From DTSX01 sp964633465 (lineage in GTDB: Bacteria; Pseudomonadota; Gammaproteobacteria; Steroidobacterales; UBA11654), in the NCBI GenBank assembly GCA_964633465.1, contig CAZWGB010000019.1:1-27018 (forward strand): a stretch of DNA of 27,018 nt, in the 5' to 3' direction. The notes below the pieces were generated by a model. That model searched no databases. It worked only from the letters and a program-made list of their open reading frames with translations, and was not told the DNA's origin. A program made the translations under genes and the position numbers. Shown here piece by piece: positions 8,391 through 15,998 of the stretch; the stretch's first letter is position 1; each line of letters opens with the position of its first letter.

Positions 8391-8401
8391 CGCGGAACTG
8401 A

Positions 8402-8635
8402 GTGAAAAAAATAATTTATACTCCTTTTCTTTCCATCTTTGCTTCGATTCTTTTACTTTCTTGCGATGGAAAGACTCCTGAAGAATATGACACGGCATTT
8501 GAAGCTGAATTCGATGCCTGTGTAGATAGAGCAATATCAAAATGTGCAAATCTGGATATGGATGTTTGCAACTTAGAGGCAATTTCCAGATGCGAGACAT
8601 TTCTGGGCACCAAAGAAAATCCAGTAGTAAAATAA
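8402..8635 (+). CDS. Small lipoprotein with twin CX7C motif
   Basis: 77 residues starting at GTG. The signal peptide ends in a lipobox, LLLSC with Cys21 as the lipidation site, so the mature protein is an about 57-residue membrane-anchored periplasmic peptide. After an acidic stretch it has four Cys exactly eight apart: Cys40, Cys48, Cys56 and Cys64. The pairs sit in two similar segments, CVDRAISKC and CNLEAISRC, which look like an internal duplication. Such spacing suits two antiparallel helices clamped by two disulfides. I do not recognise a family. A GGA about 7 bases upstream is a weak Shine-Dalgarno. Longer opposite-strand frames overlap it, but they lack start signals and family features, whereas the lipobox and Cys periodicity argue strongly for this frame. 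Confidence 0.75.
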   Translation: MKKIIYTPFLSIFASILLLSCDGKTPEEYDTAFEAEFDACVDRAISKCANLDMDVCNLEAISRCETFLGTKENPVVK

Positions 8636-8688
8636 CTAATAAACAACCTATAAAATGGATACAATAGCATTCTCAGGGAGCATTTTAG

Positions 8689-9144
8689 ATGGAACAAACT
8701 GAAACTTTGAAAAACTCGATTTCATGGAAGTGTAAACACACTTGGAAGCGGGCTTCTATTAATACTCTATGGTGTCTATTGGGATGCTCGATAGGAGATT
8801 TTGGAACCATCTATTTTTTTCAGGTTACACAGAATCCATGGTCTTTTTCTGTATTAAGCATCATGACCTTAGCTATTATTAATGGTTTGATTACCTCGAT
8901 CATGTTAGAAACATTTATTCTTTCGCGTCAGATGGATTTAAAAAATGCTTTCAAGACAGCTATAGGAATGTCATTGGTCTCGATGATTTCTATGGAAGCA
9001 GCCATGAATCTTGTGGATGTGCTCTTAACTGGGGGCGCCATGCTCACTTGGTGGGTGATTCCATTTATGTTGATAGCTGGTTTTATTACTCCACTGCCAT
9101 ACAACTATTTTAGGTTAAAAAAATACGGAAAGGCTTGCCACTAA
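8689..9144 (+). CDS. DUF4396-type integral membrane protein
   Basis: 151-residue protein of unknown function with about four membrane helices. The N terminus carries the conserved pattern SWKCKHTWKRASINTLWCLLGC (13-34, abridged here as W-x-C-x-H ... C-x3-C) followed by SIGDFG, as in DUF4396 proteins. The later helix pair includes SMISMEAAMN, rich in Met and Glu. Cys15, His17, Cys29, Cys33 and the Met-rich helix could bind a metal, perhaps copper; that is inference. A GGGAG Shine-Dalgarno lies about 8 bases before the ATG. The neighbours (lipoprotein upstream, YhhQ-like gene converging downstream) give no functional hint. Confidence 0.8.
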   Translation: MEQTETLKNSISWKCKHTWKRASINTLWCLLGCSIGDFGTIYFFQVTQNPWSFSVLSIMTLAIINGLITSIMLETFILSRQMDLKNAFKTAIGMSLVSMISMEAAMNLVDVLLTGGAMLTWWVIPFMLIAGFITPLPYNYFRLKKYGKACH

Positions 9145-9165
9145 GTCAGGAATATTTTCCCATTT

Positions 9166-9885
9166 TTATCCTTTCCAGCTTCTGGCCCAATAGATGAAAG
9201 GAGTGTCGAATGCAGCAATTCCTATTTTAAAAGCCATTTTTGCCAATCCCAGCTGAATTGCAGTTTCCAAATCCACCACGCCCCACCAAACCACTAAGGA
9301 ATATAAGGTAGTGTCAATCGTTTGTGATGCCATGGTTGATAAATTGTTTCTTAGCCAAAGATGTTTGCCATTTGTCCAATGCTTGATTTTATGGAAACAC
9401 CAAACGTCGAATCGCTGGCTGATCAAATAAGAGAACAATGAGCCAATAATAAATCGGGGTGTAAAGTCTAAAATTGTGACAAATGCCTGATGCACTTCAG
9501 TTGAAAACGTTTGATTGCCTTGTATTGAAGGAAGAAACAACAGAGAAATGCTTAACATCAAAAGAATAATTACACTGATGCTGAAGCCCATCATTACAGC
9601 TCTATCCGCCTCTTTTTTACCAAATTTTTCACTCATCAAGTCTGTCGCGAAAAATATGCTTGAGTAAAAGATGACGCCTAAACTTGTTTGCATGCTGAAG
9701 ATGACAGTTAATTTTGGACCTTGGAGGTTGGCAAGTAAAATTGATAAAACAATACAAGCCAGCAAACCTTCCTTCCCAAAAAAGCGAAACATCAAAACTG
9801 TTAAACCCAAATCTAGCACCAGAGTGCTTAAATACAAAAGGTTTTGATGTTCTGAAAAGTAGATTTGGAAAGACTCAGTAAACAT
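9166..9885 (-). CDS. Queuosine-precursor transporter (YhhQ/VUT family)
   Basis: Inner-membrane transporter of 239 residues with about six helices. Family members import 7-cyano- or 7-aminomethyl-7-deazaguanine for the tRNA modification queuosine. The conserved cytoplasmic loop is FATDLMSEKFGKKEADRAV. The second conserved region is SQTIDTTLY in the last third, followed by the AxxxxFK-like helix AKMAFKIGIAAFDTPFIYW. Length matches YhhQ. No preQ1-type riboswitch is visible in the about 108-base AT-rich stretch upstream. No other queuosine gene is in the window. It converges with the DUF4396 gene across 21 bases. Confidence 0.87.
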   Translation of the reverse strand: MFTESFQIYFSEHQNLLYLSTLVLDLGLTVLMFRFFGKEGLLACIVLSILLANLQGPKLTVIFSMQTSLGVIFYSSIFFATDLMSEKFGKKEADRAVMMGFSISVIILLMLSISLLFLPSIQGNQTFSTEVHQAFVTILDFTPRFIIGSLFSYLISQRFDVWCFHKIKHWTNGKHLWLRNNLSTMASQTIDTTLYSLVVWWGVVDLETAIQLGLAKMAFKIGIAAFDTPFIYWARSWKG

Positions 9886-9993
9886 AAAAAGTTAACTTTT
9901 TTTGATAAATGGGTTTTAATTTTAACCAATCATCCAATAAACTAAAGATAAATTAAAGATAGAATTTTTTGAGACAAAAATATAGGTAACGGA

Positions 9994-10701
9994 ATGATTA
10001 CTATTGGATATATGTTTATAGCATTTCTAGCCACAGCGTGCTTGGTTTATGCAGCAAAAGCTTACTTAAAACAACCTAATAACATGCTTCTTTTAATACT
10101 TTGCCCAACATCATTGCTCTGGTTTGATTCCTTTGTAATTGCGATAGGACAATTTCTAGGAGAAGGAAATCTTCTTTTAATCGCAACATATATCCGTTAC
10201 TCAGCACATTGGTTGATGTTGCCACTTCTTTTTATAGTAGCAGGAATGATTTTGAGAGGAGCTGATTTTAAATTTGCATCAAACAAATATGTTATGGGCT
10301 CATTCTGTATTCTTGCGGTGTTTTTTATAATAGAAGACTTTAGACACATTTTTATTATAGATTTTTACCCCGCGTGTTATGGCGAAACTTTCAGATATGT
10401 GACGCAGGTTCCAATCGGACAGGCATGTACTCCAGGATTGGAAGGTTTAGGCACAAGAGTATCTCCAGCAGCTGCGATACTACTTACATTAATACTTTTG
10501 GCATCGGGAATAGCAATATGGATAAAACATAAATGGCCTTGGCTTGCGGTAGGTTGTTTCATTATGTTGCTTGCTGCTCAACCAACACCAATTGGTCCAA
10601 TTCTTAGCAATGCAGGTGAACCCATATTTACTTTTGTGGTTACACTTGCAGCCATCAAATTTGGAAATAAATCTAAAGAGCAAATACTCTCTAATTCTTG
10701 A
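9994..10701 (+). CDS. Seven-helix membrane protein of unknown function
   Basis: 235 residues with about seven hydrophobic segments (roughly 3-22, 31-52, 59-84, 101-122, 156-176, 182-197 and 208-222). A loop of about 35 residues between helices 4 and 5 contains Cys128 and Cys145, which could form a disulfide if the loop faces the periplasm. Notable polar residues are in RYSAHWLMLP (68-77) and EDFRHIF (114-120), inside or at the edge of helices. I do not recognise a family. The start is supported by a GGTAACGG-type ribosome-binding stretch just upstream. It stands alone on the plus strand between the YhhQ-like gene and the HiPIP gene; the 137-base gap after it shows no clear terminator. Confidence 0.7.
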   Translation: MITIGYMFIAFLATACLVYAAKAYLKQPNNMLLLILCPTSLLWFDSFVIAIGQFLGEGNLLLIATYIRYSAHWLMLPLLFIVAGMILRGADFKFASNKYVMGSFCILAVFFIIEDFRHIFIIDFYPACYGETFRYVTQVPIGQACTPGLEGLGTRVSPAAAILLTLILLASGIAIWIKHKWPWLAVGCFIMLLAAQPTPIGPILSNAGEPIFTFVVTLAAIKFGNKSKEQILSNS

Positions 10702-10838
10702 AATTAAACTAACTGGAGTATTCTTTATACAAGGGAGTTTGTCATTGATAGTACTAAAATTATTTACATAAAATTTTAATTTCCTTCTAGATAACATCTG
10801 GTAAACTTCTTCACCAAATAAATCATTTTGGAGATTGG

Positions 10839-11165
10839 ATGATGAAATTACTGCTCAATTCTCGTCGGTCGATATTAAAAGTTTTTTCAGCAATTATACC
10901 TGTGTCTCTGTTTGGTCATAAAGTCGTTGCTCAGGATCGTCTTACCGAAGAAGACCAAATGGCTAAGATGTTCTTATATGTTCACGATGCAGCGGATGTT
11001 GATATTTCCAATCCTATGGCTGCAAGATTCAAGCCTGGGCAAAATTGTGCCAATTGCATGTTGTTTCAAACTTCGGAAGATCCAGAGTGGGGCCCTTGTT
11101 CCATTTTTCAGTACAAGCTAGTGAATGCGAAAGGATGGTGTAGTGTTTGGGCTTTAAAAAGTTAA
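10839..11165 (+). CDS. High-potential iron-sulfur protein (HiPIP), Tat-exported
   Basis: Soluble periplasmic one-electron carrier holding a single [4Fe-4S] cluster at high potential. The four Cys are Cys70, Cys73, Cys87 and Cys101 in CANC...GPC...GWCSVW, with the spacing (2, 13, 13) and GWC ending typical of HiPIP. The N terminus NSRRSILKVF is a twin-arginine signal, expected because HiPIPs fold before export; cleavage is likely after VVA (about 31). The mature part is about 77 residues, normal for the family. Two adjacent ATGs (10839 and 10842) could start it; GGAG at 10830-10833 gives better spacing to the second. It lies next to the molybdenum-enzyme cluster, with moeA converging on it. 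A role as electron acceptor for that enzyme or for the PQQ dehydrogenase is inferred from position only. Confidence 0.92.
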   Translation: MMKLLLNSRRSILKVFSAIIPVSLFGHKVVAQDRLTEEDQMAKMFLYVHDAADVDISNPMAARFKPGQNCANCMLFQTSEDPEWGPCSIFQYKLVNAKGWCSVWALKS

Positions 11166-11170
11166 AGCCC
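11149..11170 (+). terminator. Strong hairpin overlapping the HiPIP stop codon
   Basis: GGGCTTTAA (11149-11157) and TTAAAGCCC (11162-11170) form a perfect 9-bp stem with the loop AAAG. The HiPIP stop codon TAA (11163-11165) is inside the right arm. It lies between convergent HiPIP and moeA, so it could end transcripts from either side. No long T-run follows on either strand (TCTATTTATCC on the plus), so termination efficiency is uncertain; it may act mainly as a 3'-end stabiliser. Confidence 0.6.
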
Positions 11171-11186
11171 TCTATTTATCCGATAT

Positions 11187-12422
11187 TTATATTGCTTCGC
11201 CTGGTTGCAGGGGCATAACATCTATTTTTTCTCCTGCTTTGATCACATCTGTGCCTTCAGGAAGAATCATCCATGAGTTTGCCTGATAAAATGGGCTGAG
11301 TTTGAATGATTCCTGTCCAGACAGAATCTCTGTCTCCAAATTGCCCGATTGGGTATATCGAGTTTGTGCTTTGGCAAAAAAACAAAATTTCTCAGGTTTT
11401 TTGAATTCGTTTTTATTAATCGCAGAAATTGGCTCTTCCAGAGCCTGATCTTGCAAGATTCTAATTGCTTGGTTAACAAAGAATCTGAATCCTACTGCCA
11501 CTGCAACAGGATTGCCTGGAAGGCCAAATACAAATTGACCTGTGGACAATTTAGCCATCAAGATCGGTTTGCCCGGGCGGATCCAAACTTTGTGAAAAAG
11601 TATTTCAGCGCCGAGTGTACGCAAAGCCCCAGGCACAAAGTCAGCTTTGCCTGCTGAAACGCCTCCGCTGATAATGATAATATCGCTCTCAAGGTCCATA
11701 AAATCTTGAATTTTCTCTAGGATCATCTGTGATGAGTCACCAACACTGACCATGCCATTACAAGGGATGCCCATCCTCCTGATGGAAGATTGAAGAAACG
11801 GCCCATTGGTATTTGGAATAGTGGGACTGTTTTCCTCTTGGTTAACAGTTTCAAGTTCACTTCCAGTAGTCAGGATACCTACATTGGGAGGGCGAAAAAC
11901 TGAGACTGATTCTATTTTATTTGCATTGATAGCCATCAAAATATGAGGATTTAGCAGCTGGCCTTTTTTAGCAACCACCTGACCAGGTTTAAAGTCCTCG
12001 CCTGAGAATCGAACATTGCGTCCTGTTTGAACGGATTGATTAATCACAATAAAAGCTCTCCCATCTTCATCGGTAATCTCAACTTGTTCAACAGGAATAA
12101 CGGCATCAAAACCATTTGGTATAACGGATCCTGTCATGATTTCACAGCAGGATTCTTTTTGATCTATTGCTGGGGCCAATTCACCAGCAAGAATGCATCC
12201 TCTCACTTCAAGTCTTACTGGACTATCTTCATTGGCTCCATTGGTCTCAACAGACCTTACAGCAAAACCATCCATTGCAGAATTTGAAAAATTGGGCACT
12301 TCTTTTGTGCTGATCACATCTCTTGCAAGAACGCCATGGGCTTGTTCTGAATCTATTTTAAAGTCAGGCAATGGTTGCAATGCATTACTGAGAATATTGA
12401 TAGCTTCTTTGTATGTGATCAT
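11187..12422 (-). CDS. moeA: Molybdopterin molybdotransferase MoeA
   Basis: Inserts molybdate into adenylylated molybdopterin to finish the molybdenum cofactor; cytoplasmic. 411 residues, the same length as E. coli MoeA. Conserved blocks are FSNSAMDGFAV (45-55, with Asp51), GSVIPNGFDAVIPVE in domain II, GILTTGSEL (182-190), the MoaB/Mog-like GGVSAGKADFVP (253-264), RPGKP (282-286) and GLPGNPV (300-306). The C-terminal domain IV closes it. It is transcribed away from the molybdenum-enzyme operon across a 142-base gap, so the two may share regulation. No other cofactor-synthesis gene is in the window, so the rest of the pathway must be elsewhere. Confidence 0.96.
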   Translation of the reverse strand: MITYKEAINILSNALQPLPDFKIDSEQAHGVLARDVISTKEVPNFSNSAMDGFAVRSVETNGANEDSPVRLEVRGCILAGELAPAIDQKESCCEIMTGSVIPNGFDAVIPVEQVEITDEDGRAFIVINQSVQTGRNVRFSGEDFKPGQVVAKKGQLLNPHILMAINANKIESVSVFRPPNVGILTTGSELETVNQEENSPTIPNTNGPFLQSSIRRMGIPCNGMVSVGDSSQMILEKIQDFMDLESDIIIISGGVSAGKADFVPGALRTLGAEILFHKVWIRPGKPILMAKLSTGQFVFGLPGNPVAVAVGFRFFVNQAIRILQDQALEEPISAINKNEFKKPEKFCFFAKAQTRYTQSGNLETEILSGQESFKLSPFYQANSWMILPEGTDVIKAGEKIDVMPLQPGEAI

Positions 12423-12542
12423 GGTTCATTTATTACACATCTACATCAGATAAAAAGAAAGTATTATTGCAATCTAGCAGTTTTATTTGATCATTTGTAG
12501 CTCCGATAAGGTTTAAACAAAACAAGGAATTTGAGATAAACT

Positions 12543-12572
12543 ATGATCACAATGAGTAACTACATTGACTAA
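12543..12572 (+). other. Possible nine-codon leader cistron overlapping the Mo-enzyme start
   Basis: An ATG at 12543, with a second in-frame ATG at 12552, opens a nine-codon frame ending at TAA 12570-12572. It runs through the TTG start (12565) of the next gene in another frame. GAGATAAACT just upstream contains a GAG that could serve as its ribosome site. If translated, it would bring ribosomes to the weak TTG start. This may be chance. Confidence 0.2.
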
Positions 12573-15315
12573 GCTAAGCAGACGCAACTTCTTGCAAGGA
12601 ACAACGGCCTCAGGTATTGGCCTTGCATTGCAATATGCAGTGACCCCAAAAATCCTCGCAAACGACACCTACCGAGGCTTTGAAGATCTTTATAGAAAAA
12701 AATGGACTTGGGATAAAGTTGTTCGCGGAACCCATGGAACCAACTGTGCTGGAACATGTGCGTTCAACGTTTTCGTTAAGAATGGCGTGGTCTGGCGAGA
12801 AGAACAACAAGGTGAGTACGAACAAATAGGGGATGCTCCGGATTTTGGTCCAAGAGGTTGTCAAAAAGGCATGCGTCATCACAAGTATATGTATGGTAAC
12901 CAGAGGATCCTCTATCCCTTAAAAAGAATAGGTAAACGCGGAGAAGGTAAATGGCAAAGAATCAGTTGGGAACAGGCGACAACTGAGATTGCCGATAGAT
13001 TTCTCGATTTTGCAACTGAATACAATCCTGAGTGCATTTCTTACGGAAGTGGAACACAAATGTCAGTCAAAATGGCATCTTTTGCCTCCCTTCTCAGGTT
13101 TGCAAATATTACAGGCGTTACTGTTCCTGAATTTTTTTCCGGTGTTGGCGATCTACCAACAGGCTCATACATGACCCTCGGTCAGGTCTATACTGGGGAT
13201 ACATTTGCCTCTGTTTATAAATCAAAATGTGTTTTGATATGGATGAGTAATCCAGCTGCTACGAGAATCCCAGATGCACATTTTTTCTGGGAAGCAAGAT
13301 ACAACGGGACTCAGGTGATTGCAATTTCTCCAGATTTCACGCCAACTGCTATGCATGCAAGTCTTTGGCTGAATCCGAAGCCAGGAACCGACAGTGCTTT
13401 GGCGATGGCAATGGTGGAAGTGATTCTTAAGGAAAATTTATATCAAGAGGCCTATATCAAGGAACAAAGCGATTTACCCTTGCTCGTGAGAACCGACAGC
13501 AAAGAGTTTTTACGAAGTGAGCATCTCTCACTTTATGGTCTTTTGGCAGTTGCAGACAATGTCTACTATATGTGGGATGAGGCCACCGATAATATGGTGC
13601 AAGCACCTGGAACAGGTCGGGCCGACAAACCCACTGGTAGGGATCGAAGAAAACACGGTACGCTTGATCTGGGAGATATTGAGCCAGCTTTGGAGGGAAG
13701 ATGGAAGGTAAAAACTCTCGATGGTGAAATTGAAGTAACCACAGTATTTGAACTGTTAAAAGAAGAATGCAGAGATTTCACTCCTGAAAAAGCCACAGAA
13801 ATTACAGGAGTTAGTGCTCAGGTGATTCGGGAAACCGCGAGAATCTTTGCAAATGCTAACCCAAGCATGATTTATGCAGGCTATGCTTCTTGCAAATGGT
13901 TGCATGGAGATCTGTTGCAAAGAGCCATGTTATTGCTTTTAGCGCTTACGGGCAGTACCGGTAAAGAAGGTGGAGGTTTGCAAGTGGCTAATGCACCCAT
14001 ATCCAGAGGAATGAATCAGTTTGGATTTTCAGATATTGGTCCAGCTTTTCGACTGATTTCAGGGACAACCTGGGACTATGACCACGGCAACATGAAAGAA
14101 TTAACGCGGGAAATTTACGGCAAGAAATTAGCAGATACTTACGACAAGTATTATCAAAAAAGTATTAGTGAAGATTGGTTTCCAGATTACAGCAAACACG
14201 GCTGGAAAATGGGAATTTTTGCAGGCAACAATGGCGCAAATTGGCGTGCGTCAAGCAACGCTTGGAGAAAACATGCCTTTGACGAATTGGAGACAATCGT
14301 TTCTTTGGCGCCTGATATGGGGGTTACATCACTTTATTCTGATTATGTTTTACCCATTGCACATCACTATGAAAGAAACGACTTAATGCTTCAATCCAGG
14401 GTACCGTATTTACAAGTTCTAAATGAAGCAGTTGCTCCCTTAGGTGAATCTGTCGATGATTGGGAGGCCAACAGAAGATTAGCTGAGGCGATCAGTCGTC
14501 GAGCCACTGAACGAGGTGTTGCTCCAATAAAAGATGTTGTGGATGGTAGAACAGTCAGGAGAGATTACAAAAAAACCCTGGAACTTTATACCATGGAGGG
14601 CAGAGTTCAAAATTCCAAGGATGTTGCTCAATTCATCATCAACACCAGTCATGGTATTCCAAAGATTACTTTTGAGGAGCTTTCAGAGAAAGGCATAGTC
14701 AGAGTGAATGGTGTGGACAATACAGCCTGGGATAATGAAGAATCCCCATATCATACTGAAATTGTGAAAAGTGTCGTTGACAAACACCCCTATGAAACTT
14801 TTACTGGCCGTCAGCAATTTTACATCGACCATGAGTGGTTTATTGAATTTGGGGAAACATTGCCCACATATATAGAGTCGCTCTCAATCGATGGTTATCC
14901 TTTGAGAATGATGATGGGCCATGCCAGGCATGGCATTCACAGTACTTGGCGAGATGATGCCTTTTTATTGAGTCTGCAAAGAGGTGAGCCAGACATTTAT
15001 GTGAATCCTGATGATGCTCAGGAGCGTGGCGTAAAAGATGATGATATGATCCGAGTTTTTAATTCGGCTGGAGAATTCTTCGCAATGGCGCATGTAAGTT
15101 CTGGAATTCAGCCTGGAATGTTGTTTATGTACCATGGCTGGGATCCTAAAATGTTCAAACATGGGAAAAATTTTAGTGAAGTCATCCCAACCGCTGGATT
15201 GATTAAGCCAACTTCAATGGCTGGTGACTATGGTCATTTGGGATACCAACCGCTTGCTTTTGCACCGAATCAAACATACAAAGACTTCACTTGTGATTTC
15301 GAAAGATCAACATGA
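12565..15315 (+). CDS. Type II DMSO-reductase-family molybdopterin oxidoreductase, catalytic subunit
   Basis: Periplasmic Mo-bis(molybdopterin guanine dinucleotide) enzyme, 916 residues, close in size to dimethylsulfide dehydrogenase DdhA, selenate reductase SerA and chlorate reductase ClrA. The Tat signal is SRRNFLQG (5-12), with cleavage after about residue 32. The FS0 [4Fe-4S] ligands are His57, Cys61, Cys65 and Cys99; a His first ligand is the hallmark of the type II/NarG branch. Asp196 in GVGDLPTG sits where type II enzymes have the Mo-coordinating Asp. The cofactor-binding C-terminal domain (about 790-910) is complete. The start is TTG: an in-frame stop lies four codons upstream, and only this start keeps the Tat motif at the N terminus. 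It overlaps the chaperone gene by ATGA. Known relatives oxidise dimethylsulfide or alkyl-aromatic C-H bonds, or reduce selenate or chlorate; the substrate here cannot be told from sequence. Confidence 0.92.
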   Translation: MTKLSRRNFLQGTTASGIGLALQYAVTPKILANDTYRGFEDLYRKKWTWDKVVRGTHGTNCAGTCAFNVFVKNGVVWREEQQGEYEQIGDAPDFGPRGCQKGMRHHKYMYGNQRILYPLKRIGKRGEGKWQRISWEQATTEIADRFLDFATEYNPECISYGSGTQMSVKMASFASLLRFANITGVTVPEFFSGVGDLPTGSYMTLGQVYTGDTFASVYKSKCVLIWMSNPAATRIPDAHFFWEARYNGTQVIAISPDFTPTAMHASLWLNPKPGTDSALAMAMVEVILKENLYQEAYIKEQSDLPLLVRTDSKEFLRSEHLSLYGLLAVADNVYYMWDEATDNMVQAPGTGRADKPTGRDRRKHGTLDLGDIEPALEGRWKVKTLDGEIEVTTVFELLKEECRDFTPEKATEITGVSAQVIRETARIFANANPSMIYAGYASCKWLHGDLLQRAMLLLLALTGSTGKEGGGLQVANAPISRGMNQFGFSDIGPAFRLISGTTWDYDHGNMKELTREIYGKKLADTYDKYYQKSISEDWFPDYSKHGWKMGIFAGNNGANWRASSNAWRKHAFDELETIVSLAPDMGVTSLYSDYVLPIAHHYERNDLMLQSRVPYLQVLNEAVAPLGESVDDWEANRRLAEAISRRATERGVAPIKDVVDGRTVRRDYKKTLELYTMEGRVQNSKDVAQFIINTSHGIPKITFEELSEKGIVRVNGVDNTAWDNEESPYHTEIVKSVVDKHPYETFTGRQQFYIDHEWFIEFGETLPTYIESLSIDGYPLRMMMGHARHGIHSTWRDDAFLLSLQRGEPDIYVNPDDAQERGVKDDDMIRVFNSAGEFFAMAHVSSGIQPGMLFMYHGWDPKMFKHGKNFSEVIPTAGLIKPTSMAGDYGHLGYQPLAFAPNQTYKDFTCDFERST

Positions 15316-15977
15316 ATAATCAGTCTAATTCAGAAAAGAGAGACCAAAGAGTATGCAATGATGATTTAAGGTCTCCTGAGAAAACCGCAATACCCCGTTC
15401 CCAAGGATACGAACTATTTTCTCTTCTGTTGAGCTCGCCCCATGATTTGGACATCAAGAGCAAGCTCCATGGCGGCATCCCAAGCACAACCGGTCTCCCA
15501 TACTCCTTAGATCTCTCAGATCTTGTGAATAAATTTACCGGCCGAGATCTGGTTGAATTGAAAAAAGAATACAGTGGGCTGTTTGAGATTGGCAACGAAG
15601 GACCACCGGCTCCAATCAGAGAAGACTTGTTTTTGCTCCAACCGGCAGGTTTGCGAGAAGATTTGATACGTTTTTATGATTACTTTGGATACACACTCGG
15701 AGAGAAATACCAATGGCAAATGGATCATTTGTCCATCGAATTGGAATTCATGTATTTTTTGTGTTTTCAGGAACACAACCTCACTGAGGACAGGTTGTCT
15801 TATCAGCTGGCGCAGCTTGATTTTTCCACACGTCATTTAAGCAATTGGATCCCAAATTTTCAAAGCACGCTAAAAAGAATTTCTCCAGATGATTTGTATA
15901 CAAAAATTGTTGTAGAATTGAATAAGTTTATTGGAAACGATATCGAATGGCAGTTAGGAACGATCGATGATCTATAA
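15312..15977 (+). CDS. TorD/NarJ/DdhD-type chaperone for the Mo enzyme
   Basis: Cytoplasmic system-specific chaperone, 221 residues, mostly helical. It binds the Tat signal and apo-enzyme until the cofactor is inserted. The diagnostic segment is WQMDHLSIELEFMYFLCFQE, matching the DHLxxELEFM motif of NarJ/DdhD-like chaperones. EGPPAPIREDLF upstream of it matches their ...P.PLYEsvy-type loop. The first about 35 residues are charged and poorly conserved. Its ATG overlaps the alpha-subunit stop by four bases, so the two are translationally coupled. Gene order alpha-chaperone-beta differs from the alpha-beta-chaperone-gamma order of ddhABDC and serABDC. Confidence 0.88.
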   Translation: MNNQSNSEKRDQRVCNDDLRSPEKTAIPRSQGYELFSLLLSSPHDLDIKSKLHGGIPSTTGLPYSLDLSDLVNKFTGRDLVELKKEYSGLFEIGNEGPPAPIREDLFLLQPAGLREDLIRFYDYFGYTLGEKYQWQMDHLSIELEFMYFLCFQEHNLTEDRLSYQLAQLDFSTRHLSNWIPNFQSTLKRISPDDLYTKIVVELNKFIGNDIEWQLGTIDDL

Positions 15978-15998
15978 CTGTTAAATGGAGGTTTGAGA

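Noticed and set aside
8416..8697. 93-codon minus-strand frame, and another at 8355-8600, across the small lipoprotein
   Set aside because: Both lie antisense to a frame with a clean lipobox and regular cysteine spacing; neither shows a ribosome site or a recognisable family.
9886..9993. Possible preQ1 riboswitch upstream of the YhhQ-like gene
   Set aside because: Neither the preQ1-I hairpin with its A-rich tail nor another known aptamer pattern can be seen; the stretch is plain AT-rich DNA.
10489..10797. 102-codon minus-strand frame over the end of the 7-TM gene
   Set aside because: The opposite frame has seven regular hydrophobic segments and a good ribosome site, while this one has no family features.
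12480..12510. FNR-like half site (TTGAT) before the Mo-enzyme operon
   Set aside because: The second half ATCAA is not present at the required spacing.
12565..15315. Naming the Mo enzyme as dimethylsulfide dehydrogenase (ddhA)
   Set aside because: Size and cofactor motifs fit equally well with selenate, chlorate and hydrocarbon-oxidising relatives, and the gamma subunit is missing; a symbol would overstate the evidence.
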